This document shows positions 1 to 10,310 of a stretch of 64,000 nt of DNA, one piece after another (the first letter of the stretch is position 1; each line of letters opens with the position of its first letter). The translations under genes and the position numbers were made by a program. The notes under the pieces were generated by a model. The model had not been told where the DNA came from. It did no database searches and saw only the letters and a list, made by a program, of their open reading frames with translations. The DNA comes from Chitinophaga sp. Ak27 (GTDB taxonomy: Bacteria; Bacteroidota; Bacteroidia; Chitinophagales; Chitinophagaceae), in contig NZ_JABAOB010000003.1 of assembly GCF_012726295.1 (NCBI RefSeq), positions 620,001 to 684,000 on the forward strand, given 5' to 3'.

Positions 1-1
1 T

Positions 2-376
2 CAGGGGAAAATTATAGTCATTGATTTCTGGGCTACCTGGTGTATTCCGTGTATGCAGGAAATGCCCTACCTGCAACAGTTGTACGACCAATACAAAAAT
101 AATCCAGACGTGGTGTTTATGATCACCAACAGCGGCGCCAGGAATACGCTGGCCGATGCACAGGGATGGAGCGGACGTAAAAAATATTCCTTCCCCGTAT
201 ATTATAATACGGATCCGGAAATAGGAGAAAAGTTCCGGTTTAATATCATTCCTGCCTCTTATATGATCGATAAAAAAGGGAACATCCGTTTTAGCAATAT
301 CGGGTTTGAGGGTCCGGAGGTGCTGCCCAAGCTGCAAGGGCAGTTAGAGTTGTTATTGCAGGAAAGCAGTAAGTAA
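2..376 (+). CDS. TlpA/ResA-like thioredoxin-fold protein, 5' end missing
   Basis: The reading frame is open from the window edge to a TAA at 374-376, so only the C-terminal ~124 residues are seen. The fragment starts inside a thioredoxin fold: a beta strand (KIIVIDFWATW) leads into the redox motif W-C-I-P-C, followed by a helix (MQEMPYLQQLY). The later IIPASYMIDKKGNIR segment carries the cis-proline and the strand typical of TlpA/ResA-type thiol-disulfide oxidoreductases. These act in the periplasm, usually as membrane-anchored or lipoprotein reductants. Bacteroidota often fuse this domain behind a DUF4369 or other N-terminal domain, which would lie outside the window. An internal ATG at 53 falls after the CxxC motif and is not the true start. 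A terminator follows directly, so this gene ends its operon. Confidence 0.9.
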   Translation, partial: QGKIIVIDFWATWCIPCMQEMPYLQQLYDQYKNNPDVVFMITNSGARNTLADAQGWSGRKKYSFPVYYNTDPEIGEKFRFNIIPASYMIDKKGNIRFSNIGFEGPEVLPKLQGQLELLLQESSK

Positions 377-388
377 ATGCCAGTTGAG

Positions 389-414
389 GCCCTCGCCAAA
401 GGCGGGGGCTTTTT
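389..414 (+). terminator. Intrinsic terminator after the TlpA-like gene
   Basis: GCCCTCGCC (389-397), an AAA loop and GGCGGGGGC (401-409) form a 9-bp GC-rich stem with one G-U pair, followed by TTTTT. It lies 12 bp after the stop codon and separates the TlpA-like gene from the surface-structure operon. Confidence 0.85.
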
Positions 415-728
415 ATAGACGGGTATCAATGGTGAACATTTTATTCATTTTGACGTATTTAAAGATAGAGAGAAGAGCGGATTGCTCTGTCGCTAGACCT
501 TGATAGATAATAGTTTAACTTATCCTGACGGGCAGTATAAATATTTCCCTGCAAGTAATATTTATATTACCTTCATTATAGGAATAACCGGTCTAACGGT
601 GACGAGAGAATGAAAAACCCATGAGTTAACAACCATAATCAGGAAGAAGGGCATGTGATACAGCCAAGTTATCTCTATTATTTACTGGAAGTTTAACGAA
701 TATACCTTCAAAATTAAATAACCGTAAA
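415..728. other. Upstream region of the DUF4402/usher operon
   Basis: About 310 bp without a convincing ORF. It should hold the promoter and a possibly long 5' leader for the operon starting at 729. I see AT-rich tracts around 540-590 but no clear TAnnTTTG -7 box, so no promoter is called. Confidence 0.4.
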
Positions 729-1244
729 ATGAAAAGGACTAAAATTACTGCACTCCTTACGTTGGCGTTCCTTGCTGTGGGCGCCCGTGCTGTAGCTCAG
801 GAAACAGCCTCCGCCACCGCTACCGCCACTATTGTAACTCCTATTAGTATTACCAAGACTGTTGACATGAACTTCGGCAATGTGGCAGTTCAGTCTACCA
901 CTGGAGGTACCGTAGTGCTTACACCCGCTGGTGTGCGTTCTGCCACCGGAGGTGTTACTTTGCCTACAACGGCTACCGGAACCGTTACAGCCGCCTCCTT
1001 TACCGTGAATGGGACAGGTAATTATACTTACGCCATTACTCTGCCATCGTCAGCGCTGACCATTACCAGTGGATCGAACACGATGACAGTCAGCACTTTT
1101 ACCAGTACCCCTTCGGGTGTGGGAACACTTACTGCGGGTACACAAACCCTTAATGTGGGCGCCACGCTGAATGTTACTGCTGCTCAACCAGCCGGTACTT
1201 ATGTATCAGGCACCCCTTTTAATGTAACTGTTAACTATAACTGA
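729..1244 (+). CDS. Secreted DUF4402 protein, fimbrial-subunit-like
   Basis: 171 aa with a clear signal peptide (MKRTKITALLTLAFLAVGARAVAQ). The mature part is a single Thr/Gly/Val-rich beta domain matching the DUF4402 pattern: an early 'ATIVTPISITKTVDMNFGNVAV' strand pair with a conserved FG, a 'GGTVVLTPAGVRSATGGV' segment, and a C-terminal FNVTVNYN strand. DUF4402 has no settled function. Here it starts an operon that encodes a PapD-like chaperone (100 bp downstream) and an usher-like protein, so I infer a surface-fibre subunit. The last strand alternates hydrophobic residues and has a penultimate Tyr, like the C-terminal strand that chaperone-usher subunits give to their chaperone. That likeness is visual only. 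Confidence 0.8.
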   Translation: MKRTKITALLTLAFLAVGARAVAQETASATATATIVTPISITKTVDMNFGNVAVQSTTGGTVVLTPAGVRSATGGVTLPTTATGTVTAASFTVNGTGNYTYAITLPSSALTITSGSNTMTVSTFTSTPSGVGTLTAGTQTLNVGATLNVTAAQPAGTYVSGTPFNVTVNYN

Positions 1245-1343
1245 CGTAGTGATTGGATAAAGCCGTCTGATTTTTCCCCAGGTAAACTTAACCTCCTGTA
1301 TAGTACGTGGCCTATCCGCGACTATACGCTTTTATTTTAAAGC

Positions 1344-2213
1344 ATGAAACCCATGAGGATATTGGCAAGACCGGATATTTCAAATATCGGATATACTTTC
1401 CGTTTTGTTATTACTGCTATTTTATGTTGTTATGGACTCCTGACAAGCGCACAAGGTAACCTACTGGTGACGCCTGTAAGGGTTGTTTTTGAAGGACAGA
1501 AGCGCGCGGAGGAATTGAACCTGGCAAATGCCGGTACGGATACCGCGAGGTACCTTATTTCATTCGTAGAAATCCGGATGAATCAAAACGGCACTTTTGA
1601 CCAGATTAATGAACCGGATTCAGGGCAGCAATTTGCCAGTAAATACCTCCGTTTTTTTCCACGAAGTGTAGTGTTGGGGCCCAACGAAGCACAGGTAATA
1701 AAGCTGCAGCTAACCGGTAACGGCGAGCTTACAACGGGAGAATACCGCTCTCATCTTTATTTCAGAGCAGTGCCCGGCGATATGACTTCCAGTGAAAATA
1801 AACCAGCATCAGATAGCAACAGTATTAATGTGAAGCTTACGCCCGTCTTCGGCATTACCATCCCTGTTATCATAAGAGTAGGAGAAACTACTGCTAATGT
1901 GCAGTTATCAGATCTTTCTGTAGATCTTGCCAGGGCTGGGTCACCCATGCTGGGTATTTTGCTCAACCGGTCAGGGAATGCCTCCGTGTACGGCGATATA
2001 ACTGTGGAACATGTTTCTCCCCAGGGAAAAGTAACAGAAGTAGCCATGGCCAGAGGATTAGCAGTATATACCCCCAATAAACAACGTTATCTCCGCCTCC
2101 CCCTCGAAAACAAGCCAGGAATTAATTATCACACAGGAAAGTTACGGGTAGCATACACTACGAAATTGAAGACAGCCACGCAACAACTTGCCGCGGCTGA
2201 GCTGGTACTGTAG
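1344..2213 (+). CDS. PapD-like periplasmic chaperone
   Basis: 289 aa. A hydrophobic stretch at residues ~19-36 (FRFVITAILCCYGLLTSAQG) serves as a signal peptide after a rather long n-region. The first Ig-like domain reads LLVTPVRVVFEGQKRAEELNLANAG..ARYLISFVEIRMNQNG, then SKYLRFFPRSVVLGPNEAQVIKLQL and GEYRSHLYFRAVP. This is the G1/F1 strand pattern of pilus chaperones: basic residues before a hydrophobic strand, 'P..v.l.pg..q.vrl', and 'geyrshl.f'. A second beta domain (VTPVFGITIPVIIRVGE...) follows. Such chaperones hold fibre subunits in the periplasm and deliver them to an outer-membrane usher. Neighbours encode DUF4402 subunit-like proteins and an usher-like protein, which fits. The family is clear; the exact partner is inferred. 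Confidence 0.8.
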   Translation: MKPMRILARPDISNIGYTFRFVITAILCCYGLLTSAQGNLLVTPVRVVFEGQKRAEELNLANAGTDTARYLISFVEIRMNQNGTFDQINEPDSGQQFASKYLRFFPRSVVLGPNEAQVIKLQLTGNGELTTGEYRSHLYFRAVPGDMTSSENKPASDSNSINVKLTPVFGITIPVIIRVGETTANVQLSDLSVDLARAGSPMLGILLNRSGNASVYGDITVEHVSPQGKVTEVAMARGLAVYTPNKQRYLRLPLENKPGINYHTGKLRVAYTTKLKTATQQLAAAELVL

Positions 2214-2241
2214 CGGGAAGCATCAACCAAATAACGCTCCT

Positions 2242-5200
2242 ATGGAAGTGATTATACATTGGTTAATTCATCAGTTTGGTATCAATAGATATTTCCGGAA
2301 CTCATGCATAGGCAACCCCTGTATTGCTATGGGCCGGCGCCGTATCCAATTCATCACTGGTTGGCTCATGACAACCGGGCTTTTCCTATTTCCAGTATTC
2401 TCACTGGCGCAAACCAGCTGGACCGGCCTTGTTAGTACCTCCTGGTCGACTGGCGCCAACTGGACGGCTGGTGTACCCAGCGCTACGGTAGATGCAGTTA
2501 TTGGCGACGCCAATTTCACAGGGCCATTCAGCCCGAATATAAGTGGTAGTGCCAGCTGCAAATCGCTTACTGTGGGTGCGGGGGTAAACGCCACCCTTAC
2601 GCTTAGTAAAAACCTTACCGTTACCGGTAACCTGGTGATTGGCGCCGGCAGTACCATTAGTCAAAAAGGAGTTACGCTCACCATCAATGGTAACTGGACA
2701 AACGGAGGCACTTATACTACCACTAACAACAATGCCAGAGTAACTTTGGCCGGGATAACCCAGAGTATCGGAGGGGCTGCTACCACTACTTTCCGTAAGC
2801 TCACCATCGGAGTCGGTAGTACTATTACCCAGAACGTGAACATGGCTGTTTCCGGTACCTTTACGGTAAATGGTACATTTATTCCGGCAGATGTAGCCAC
2901 ACCTGTGGTAACTTCCGGAGGCGGTACCTTGACGGTGAGCGCGGGTGGTATTCTCCAGGTGAATGCTTCCACATTTGCCGGTAACTATACCCTCACCGGA
3001 GCTATTACGCTGGCAGCAGGCAGTATTGTAAATTACGGCGGAACCCTGGTGGGCCAAACTGTTAGGAATACCCTGACTTACTCCACACTGAGGATTAGTG
3101 GTAGCGGCGTAAAAACATTGGGAGGTACCCTGAACCCGCTTAATTCCACTACTGCAACCGCTGGCACCATAGAGGTATTAGCAGGTACGCTCGACCTGTC
3201 GACATTTACTGCCGCCAGGGGTACCACCGTGGCCGGCGGCGGTATTACAGTGGCCAATGGAGCATCGTTGAAGATTGGCGGTACCAACACCTTTCCCGCT
3301 AACTATGGTACCGTCTCCCTTGGATTGACCAGCACTGTAGAGTACAACGGCACTACTCAAACCGTGGGTGCTCAAACCTATGGTAATCTCACTTTATCTT
3401 CCGGTAGCGGGGCTTCTGTGAAAACGATGCCATCTACTGCTTTTACGGTAGCGGGAGACCTGACTTCCGCTATTGGTAGCGGGACATCTGTCAGCTATAC
3501 TGCCGCTTCCAATATTACCGTGAGTGGTAATGTTACCATCGGTGCATCTACTACCTTTAATGGAGGAAGCTTTATCGTAACTGCCGGCGGTAACTGGGTC
3601 AACAGCGGCACCTTTAGTGGCGGTACCGGCACTGTGGTGATGACAGGGGGCGGAGCTTCCATCAGCGGCGCCGGAACGCATAATTTTAATAATCTGACCG
3701 TAGCGGCAACTAATATTACGGCAGCAGCAAGTACTTCCCTTAACCTTTCCGGTAATTTTGCCAGCACGGCTCCGGGAACATTTACACATCAGACAGGGGG
3801 CACAGTAACGATGAGCGGTACCGGTGCTACCATAACCGGTACCGGCTTTTCTTTCGAAAACCTGGCCATATCGGGCACAGTGACAGCGGCAGTGGATATT
3901 ATTTTAACGGGTAATATTTCTGCCAGCGGCACCTTTACCAATACATCCGGCAGCGTTACTATGAGCGGCACTGGAAAGACTATTTCCGGTGCCGGTACGC
4001 TCAGCTTCGGAAGCCTGATACCAACTGGGATTATTACATCGACTGCCAGTTTTTCTATAAATAATACGCTGAATGTATCTGGCAGTTTTTCCGCCAGCGC
4101 CGGTACTGCCACCTTTACCGGCACCAGCGTGCTTAATGGCACTGCCAATCTTTTTAACGTTACCCTGAATGGTACTTCTTTACAACTGTCAGCCAATTCA
4201 ATACTGGGCATTGCCAATACCTATACAGTTACCGCGGGTACCCTGAATGTAACTTCTTCGATACCTAATACTGTTAATTTTAATAGTACAGCAGCGCAAA
4301 CGATCCCAACAGGTACCTTTAATAACCTGACAGTTAGCGGAGGCAATACCAAAACGCTGGGAGGAACCGTAACGGTGAATGGTGACTTTACCATTGCATC
4401 AGGTACCACATTTAGTGGTTCTACCCAATCTATATCCATATCCGGTAACTGGACTAATAACGGTACGTTTACAGCGTCTTCAAGTACAGTGTCGCTTACA
4501 GGAGCTGCGAATACTTCCATCACAGGTGCTTCTACTTTCAGTACGCTTGTTTTAAATAAATCGACGGCTGCTACGCAGGTGGCGTTGGTCAATAATATTT
4601 CCGTAGGGACGCTCACGATGACCAGCGGGACCATGAATACAGGTGCTAATACGGTAACCATTACAAATAACAGAAGTGGTAACGGTATTATACTGGGTAC
4701 CATCCAACATTCCCATGCCTTTACTTTGGGTACTCCCTATGCTTTTGAGGGGCCTAATACCACCATTACACTTACTGCTCTTGGTATCACTTCTATTACG
4801 ATGACTGTACTTCCGCAACCGGTATCGGATTTCCCATCCGGTGCAGCTGTTAACCGCGAATATGATATCACTGTCGGTGGAGCGCTCGTAGTGTCGGCTA
4901 CCACTACACTACGTTTTCATTATGAAGATGCTGAGTTAAATGGTAATGCGGACGCGGGCCTTACGATCTGGCGTAATACTGGTTCTGGCTGGACAGTATA
5001 TGGCAATTCCGCCAGCAGCACTACCGCTAACTACGTGGAACAGAGCAGCCTGTTGAGTTCTTTTACCGGGCGTTATACGCTTGCGTCAACATCCAACGTG
5101 GCCAGATGGAACGGCAGTGTAAGCAGCGACTGGAATACAGCTGCCAACTGGACAGTTGCGCAGGGGACCCCGTCCACCCCACCGGGCGTAAATGATATAG

Positions 5201-8200
5201 CGGAAATAGGCACTATTGCATTTACCAACCAGCCTGTGATCAGCAATAGCGTGAATGTGAAAAGTATTTCTTTCGGCAGTGTGCAGGCGGCTACCCTCAC
5301 ATTGGCATCGGGTGGATCGTTGACTACCCAGGGAAACATCAGCGGGATATGGTCAAATAATGTTGCACATATCATTAATGTGAATAATCAAGCGATGACT
5401 GTAAATGGCAGCCTGGCATTAAGCGATGGAACTGCCGGGCATACCATCCAGCTAAATGTTGGTAATGGTAGCGTTACCGTGGGAGGATCCGTTACGCAGT
5501 CAGGCGGTGCAGGTATTACCTGCTCAGGGACAGGTTCACTCAGTATTGGTGGCAATTTTAATTATACCAGTGGTGCCTTTAGTGCCGGTAGCGGAACAGT
5601 AGTATATAATGGCGCCGCATTGCAGTCGGTAGCCGGTCTTACCTATAATCATCTTACTATTAATAAATCTGCCAATAGCGCCCAAATCAATAGCAGTACT
5701 ACTGTCAACGGGAACCTCACTGTCAGCAGTGGCGATTTAAGTGTAAATGCTACTACCATGGTAACAGGCGACATAACACTCAGTGCCGGGGCCACTGCCA
5801 ATGGTGGCAGTGCTGCTATTTCGCTCAGCGGCAACTGGAATAATAGCGGCACGTTTACGCCGTCGACAGGGACTATTAATTTTACCGGCAGTAATGCGCA
5901 AAATATCAGCAGTACTACTTTTAATAACCTGGTGATCAATAAAGCCGGGGGAGTAGCTTCGCTCATCGGGAATATAGTGGTTAATGGAAATATTTCCGTG
6001 AATGCCGGTACCCTTGGATTAGCCACTTTTACAGCTAACCGGGCTACCCAGGGGGGGATATTAACAGTGGCTAATGGCAGCTTACTGACAGTAGGTGGTA
6101 CGGCTAACTTCCCGGCCAACTATTCCCAATACCAGTTGGGTACCAGTAGTACCGTTAATTATAATGCAGCAGCATCACAAACAGTAGCAGGTAATATTCC
6201 GTATGGATTCCTTACGTTGAGTGGCAGTGGCACTAAAAGCCTTGCAGCGAATATTACTGTAAACAACAACCTCACAATTGGCAGCGGTGTTACCTATAGT
6301 GCTGGCGCATTTACCACTAATTTGTATGGCAACTGGATCAATAGCGGCACCTTTTCAGGAGGCACAGGAACGGTTACGCTAAACGGAAGCAACAAAACAA
6401 TTACCGGCAATACCACCTTCAACAGGGTTTCAGTATATGGTAGTTATGCCGTGGCAGGAAGTGATATTACTTATAACGGGTTACTACAGATAATCACGGG
6501 AGGCTCGTATGACGGGGGGAGTGGGTCGGCTACCGTAAACGGAGACCTGATCAACAGCGGGTCACTTATCAGCAATGGGGTTACCACGTTTAGTGGCACC
6601 TCTTTACAAACGATCCGTTTCATCAATGCCCTGGTGTCTAACTCTTCAGGTGTTATCAATTTTAATGGCAATGTGTCCCCGGTATTAAATTCTACCAGTT
6701 CACCTACGTTTGCCACGCTGAATGTAAATAATACAGCAGGTATCAATCCCAGTGTGCCATGGCTGGTATTGGTAGCGTTTAATATAAGCAGTGGTGCTAT
6801 TTTCAATGGAGGGCTGCCCACTCATACTATCAGTGGCAGTTTTACGAATAATGGTACCGTAAGCAGTAGTGGCACCTTGAATTTTAATCCTTCTTCTCCT
6901 CAGAATATACAGCTTACAGGTACTTCTTTTTCCAGTACCGGTACGGTAATATTTGGCGGTACTGCTGCGATAACGGTCAGTGGTACACCCGGGAGTCTGA
7001 ATATAGTTACCATCACCAATACTGCAGGGGTTACTCCTGCCGCTAACTGGAGTCTCGGCGCAGATCTGCATATTGCAGGGAATGCCATCTTTAATGCGGG
7101 TAGTAATACGTACACCGTAAATGGGGATATTGAAAGTAATGGTACGTTGAATGGAGGTTCTTCTACCTTTACCATGACGTCGCCTTCCGGATCGCTGACA
7201 GGCAGCCTGGGAACAACGTTCTATAATCTTGTGGTTAACGGAACCGTACAGACACAATCGAATTTCAACATACAGAATAATTTTACGATCAACGGTGCGC
7301 TGGATGCGTCTATCGGTATGCCAAATACGATTGGCAGCGGCCCCTCTGTTATCGGAGGAACGGCCAGTCCCTTTAACCTGGCCCAGCTGGAAGTGCAAAA
7401 ATCGTCTACCGCCACCGTGACGATGACAAGAACCCTCAGTTTAATGTCCACCCTTTCAATCATAGGTGGAACGCTGGATACAGGAGATTCTACTATTATA
7501 CAGGATCCTGCCGGTGGGGGACTGCTGACGATCAATGACAGCACCCGGCTTATAGTAAGAGGCGTTTATAGTTTGCCTGCATTTGATAACTACGCATTGG
7601 ATACTTTAAGCACCGTGGAATATGGCGGTAGTACACAAACCGTATCCGCAGTTACTCCTTATGGAAATTTGACCATTTCTACATTGGGCGCCAAAACGGC
7701 CACCGCTGCACTAACGATCCAGAATGATTTTACATTGAGCAATGGCACTTTTGTACCGGGTAGTTTTACGGATACACTCCGGCGGCATTGGACAATGACG
7801 AGTGGAACATTTACCAATACAGGTTCGACGATTTACTTTTCGGGAAGCGTAGACCAAAACGTTAGTTCCACGGGGGCATTTAATCATATTACCATTAATA
7901 AGACGGCAGGAGCAGTAGTATTATCTTCCAATGTAACTGCCAACGGTAACTTAACATTTACAGCCAAAGGCATACGTACGGGCAATAATACGATGATCAT
8001 CGGGGCCTCCGGAAGTGTGGTGGGGGGCGGGCAAAGCACCGGATGGGTATATGGCTCGCTGCAAAAAAATATTGTTACCGGTACTAATATCAGCCGGCTT
8101 TATGAAGTGGGAGACAGTCTGAATTATACACCGGCCACGCTGGTATTTGCCAGCGTGGGTACCAGCGGCAATGTAACTGCTTTGGTAACTTCCGGTAGTC

Positions 8201-10299
8201 ACCCCAACCTGGCTACTTCCGGTTTGAATACCAGTAAAAAAGTAAATCGTTATTGGTCGGTTACCAATAATGGCACCGCGTTTACCACCGCCACTGCTAC
8301 GCTCAACTGGATCGCCGCCGATGTAGATGCAGGGGCCAATACGGCTAATTTTAAAGTAGCCAGGTATAGTGGCGGAACATGGACGCAGCCGTCGGTAACT
8401 TCGCCCCTGGCTACTTCCATACAAACAACTGGTTTGACTGCTTTTGGTGATCTGGCAGTAGGGGAGTTGTCAACAGGTACTGTGTGGACCGGTGCTGTCA
8501 GTACCAGCTGGTATGTTACCGGCAACTGGTCGCCGGCAGCAATACCTGTAAGTGTTACGAATGTGACTATTCCTACTGGTCTCGTTAATTATCCGCTGAT
8601 TAATACCGGAACAGCGATTACCAACAATATTATCATTCAAAGCGGCGCGAGTGTTACCGTAAATGGAGGCATCCTGCAGATAGGCGGTACTATTACCACC
8701 AGTGGTACTTTTACTGCCACAAACGGTACCATCGTGTTAAACGGTTTGTCGGCCCAGGTAATCCCTGCATCTACCTTCTCTTCCAATACCATACAGCATC
8801 TCACGGTGAGTAATGCTGCGGGCGTAACGCTGGGCGGGGTATTGAACCTCAGTGGTATATTAAAGATCACTGTGGGGCAGTTAACTACCGGCGGCTTTTT
8901 AACCCTGCTTTCCACTGCCGCCCAAACCGCGTTGATTGATGGCAGCGGCGCCGGGCAAGTGTCGGGGAACGTTACTATGCGGCGATATCTTCCTACTGGC
9001 TTCGGATACCGGTATTTTAGTTCTCCATTCCAGGCATCAACCGTGAATGAGTTTGCCAATGACATTAATCTCAACGCCACCTTTCCCTCTTTTTATCAAT
9101 ATGTGGAAAACCGTGCGTCCACCGGGTGGGTGGCCTATACCACTACTTCCAATATACTTACGCCTATGGTGGGATATGCGGCACAAATAGGAACATCTAC
9201 CTCACCGGTCACGGTAGATATGACCGGCACCGTGAATAACGGTACGGTGACAGCGCCTACTGTCACCAATAACAATCAACCGTATACCCAGGGATTTAAC
9301 CTGGTGGGTAATCCGTATCCTTCACCGATTGACTGGGATGCCGCCATCGGATGGACGCGTACCAATGTGGATAACGCCGTTTATTATTTTAATACCGGTA
9401 GCACCGACCAGTATACCGGCACCTACAGCTCCTATATAAATGGTGTTTCCAGCGATGGTATCGCAGGAAATATTATTGGCGCTATGCAGGGATTTTTCAT
9501 ACATGTTACCAACGGTACATTCCCCGTATCAGGCACTTTATCTGCCAATAACAGTGTGAGAACGACTAATCTCTCGCCTGTTTTTCACCGGGTACCGCAA
9601 ACAATGCCGTTGCTGAGGCTGGGGGCTGCCTTTGCCGACGATGGGTTAGCAACTGATCCATTGGTGGTTTATTTCGATGCGGCAGCCACGTCCTCCTTTG
9701 AAAAAGATATGGATGCGTTGAAGCTGATGAATACCGATCCCACTGTTCCTAACATGTATGCATTGTCGACGGATAGTCAACGTCTTTCTATCAATGCGTG
9801 GCCGGCGAATCCGGATTCCAATACCATCATACCAATAGGATTAAAAACGGAGAAAACTGGATGGATCACCTTTAATACACTGGAGATGATGCGTATTCCC
9901 GACGGGCTACATATTTACCTGAAGGATGAAACAGCTGGTAAAACAGTGGAGCTGTTGCCCGATTCTAAATACAGGATATACCTGGATGGGGGGAATTATG
10001 ACCGGCGTTTTTCCCTGGTGTTCCGGAAAAGTGGGGAAGTAATATCCCCTGCTTTGGAACCGGTATTCCGTGCTTATTTCACGGGGAAAACACTTTACGG
10101 ATATTTTGATAAAGTAACAGGAGAAAAATGTCATATCACCATTGCTAATTTACTCGGTCAGGTGTTGTGGTCGAAAGAGGTGGTGGGGAACGGACAACAA
10201 CATGTGATCGGCAAGCAATATAGCAGTGGTATTTATATCGTTTCTTTCCATGCAAATGATAAAGTGGTTTCCAGGAAAGTGTTTATCGTTAACCAGTAA
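2242..10299 (+). CDS. Giant repetitive secreted adhesin with T9SS C-terminal sorting domain
   Basis: About 2685 aa. The frame is open from 2188, inside the chaperone gene; ATG 2242, 28 bp after that stop, is preferred, and ATG 2329 (MGRRRIQFITGWLM) is an alternative. A hydrophobic segment ends in PVFSLAQ, a signal-peptidase-like site. The body is Gly/Ser/Thr/Asn-rich and repetitive, with many units of the form NW.NsGTF..gtGTv.ltG followed by TFnNLtv. NW-NSGTF copies lie near residues ~450, 735, 1197 and 1363. Three W-x-G-x2-S-T-x-W....NW modules sit near residues 57, 953 and 2081 and may begin subdomains. After ~2250 comes a non-repetitive region, then a type-A T9SS sorting domain (~2630-2685: ITIANLLGQVLW ... 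YSSGIYIVSF ... VSRKVFIV). It is probably a beta-solenoid adhesin secreted by T9SS. Ligand unknown. Confidence 0.85.
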   Translation: MEVIIHWLIHQFGINRYFRNSCIGNPCIAMGRRRIQFITGWLMTTGLFLFPVFSLAQTSWTGLVSTSWSTGANWTAGVPSATVDAVIGDANFTGPFSPNISGSASCKSLTVGAGVNATLTLSKNLTVTGNLVIGAGSTISQKGVTLTINGNWTNGGTYTTTNNNARVTLAGITQSIGGAATTTFRKLTIGVGSTITQNVNMAVSGTFTVNGTFIPADVATPVVTSGGGTLTVSAGGILQVNASTFAGNYTLTGAITLAAGSIVNYGGTLVGQTVRNTLTYSTLRISGSGVKTLGGTLNPLNSTTATAGTIEVLAGTLDLSTFTAARGTTVAGGGITVANGASLKIGGTNTFPANYGTVSLGLTSTVEYNGTTQTVGAQTYGNLTLSSGSGASVKTMPSTAFTVAGDLTSAIGSGTSVSYTAASNITVSGNVTIGASTTFNGGSFIVTAGGNWVNSGTFSGGTGTVVMTGGGASISGAGTHNFNNLTVAATNITAAASTSLNLSGNFASTAPGTFTHQTGGTVTMSGTGATITGTGFSFENLAISGTVTAAVDIILTGNISASGTFTNTSGSVTMSGTGKTISGAGTLSFGSLIPTGIITSTASFSINNTLNVSGSFSASAGTATFTGTSVLNGTANLFNVTLNGTSLQLSANSILGIANTYTVTAGTLNVTSSIPNTVNFNSTAAQTIPTGTFNNLTVSGGNTKTLGGTVTVNGDFTIASGTTFSGSTQSISISGNWTNNGTFTASSSTVSLTGAANTSITGASTFSTLVLNKSTAATQVALVNNISVGTLTMTSGTMNTGANTVTITNNRSGNGIILGTIQHSHAFTLGTPYAFEGPNTTITLTALGITSITMTVLPQPVSDFPSGAAVNREYDITVGGALVVSATTTLRFHYEDAELNGNADAGLTIWRNTGSGWTVYGNSASSTTANYVEQSSLLSSFTGRYTLASTSNVARWNGSVSSDWNTAANWTVAQGTPSTPPGVNDIAEIGTIAFTNQPVISNSVNVKSISFGSVQAATLTLASGGSLTTQGNISGIWSNNVAHIINVNNQAMTVNGSLALSDGTAGHTIQLNVGNGSVTVGGSVTQSGGAGITCSGTGSLSIGGNFNYTSGAFSAGSGTVVYNGAALQSVAGLTYNHLTINKSANSAQINSSTTVNGNLTVSSGDLSVNATTMVTGDITLSAGATANGGSAAISLSGNWNNSGTFTPSTGTINFTGSNAQNISSTTFNNLVINKAGGVASLIGNIVVNGNISVNAGTLGLATFTANRATQGGILTVANGSLLTVGGTANFPANYSQYQLGTSSTVNYNAAASQTVAGNIPYGFLTLSGSGTKSLAANITVNNNLTIGSGVTYSAGAFTTNLYGNWINSGTFSGGTGTVTLNGSNKTITGNTTFNRVSVYGSYAVAGSDITYNGLLQIITGGSYDGGSGSATVNGDLINSGSLISNGVTTFSGTSLQTIRFINALVSNSSGVINFNGNVSPVLNSTSSPTFATLNVNNTAGINPSVPWLVLVAFNISSGAIFNGGLPTHTISGSFTNNGTVSSSGTLNFNPSSPQNIQLTGTSFSSTGTVIFGGTAAITVSGTPGSLNIVTITNTAGVTPAANWSLGADLHIAGNAIFNAGSNTYTVNGDIESNGTLNGGSSTFTMTSPSGSLTGSLGTTFYNLVVNGTVQTQSNFNIQNNFTINGALDASIGMPNTIGSGPSVIGGTASPFNLAQLEVQKSSTATVTMTRTLSLMSTLSIIGGTLDTGDSTIIQDPAGGGLLTINDSTRLIVRGVYSLPAFDNYALDTLSTVEYGGSTQTVSAVTPYGNLTISTLGAKTATAALTIQNDFTLSNGTFVPGSFTDTLRRHWTMTSGTFTNTGSTIYFSGSVDQNVSSTGAFNHITINKTAGAVVLSSNVTANGNLTFTAKGIRTGNNTMIIGASGSVVGGGQSTGWVYGSLQKNIVTGTNISRLYEVGDSLNYTPATLVFASVGTSGNVTALVTSGSHPNLATSGLNTSKKVNRYWSVTNNGTAFTTATATLNWIAADVDAGANTANFKVARYSGGTWTQPSVTSPLATSIQTTGLTAFGDLAVGELSTGTVWTGAVSTSWYVTGNWSPAAIPVSVTNVTIPTGLVNYPLINTGTAITNNIIIQSGASVTVNGGILQIGGTITTSGTFTATNGTIVLNGLSAQVIPASTFSSNTIQHLTVSNAAGVTLGGVLNLSGILKITVGQLTTGGFLTLLSTAAQTALIDGSGAGQVSGNVTMRRYLPTGFGYRYFSSPFQASTVNEFANDINLNATFPSFYQYVENRASTGWVAYTTTSNILTPMVGYAAQIGTSTSPVTVDMTGTVNNGTVTAPTVTNNNQPYTQGFNLVGNPYPSPIDWDAAIGWTRTNVDNAVYYFNTGSTDQYTGTYSSYINGVSSDGIAGNIIGAMQGFFIHVTNGTFPVSGTLSANNSVRTTNLSPVFHRVPQTMPLLRLGAAFADDGLATDPLVVYFDAAATSSFEKDMDALKLMNTDPTVPNMYALSTDSQRLSINAWPANPDSNTIIPIGLKTEKTGWITFNTLEMMRIPDGLHIYLKDETAGKTVELLPDSKYRIYLDGGNYDRRFSLVFRKSGEVISPALEPVFRAYFTGKTLYGYFDKVTGEKCHITIANLLGQVLWSKEVVGNGQQHVIGKQYSSGIYIVSFHANDKVVSRKVFIVNQ

Positions 10300-10310
10300 T
10301 TTTTTTTGAG

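Noticed and set aside
2401..9504. Many long minus-strand frames opposite the giant adhesin (e.g. 2401-3057, 6700-7398, 7951-8424)
   Set aside because: They lie wholly inside one clearly coding plus-strand gene with repeats, and are explained by its biased codon use. None shows a recognisable domain.
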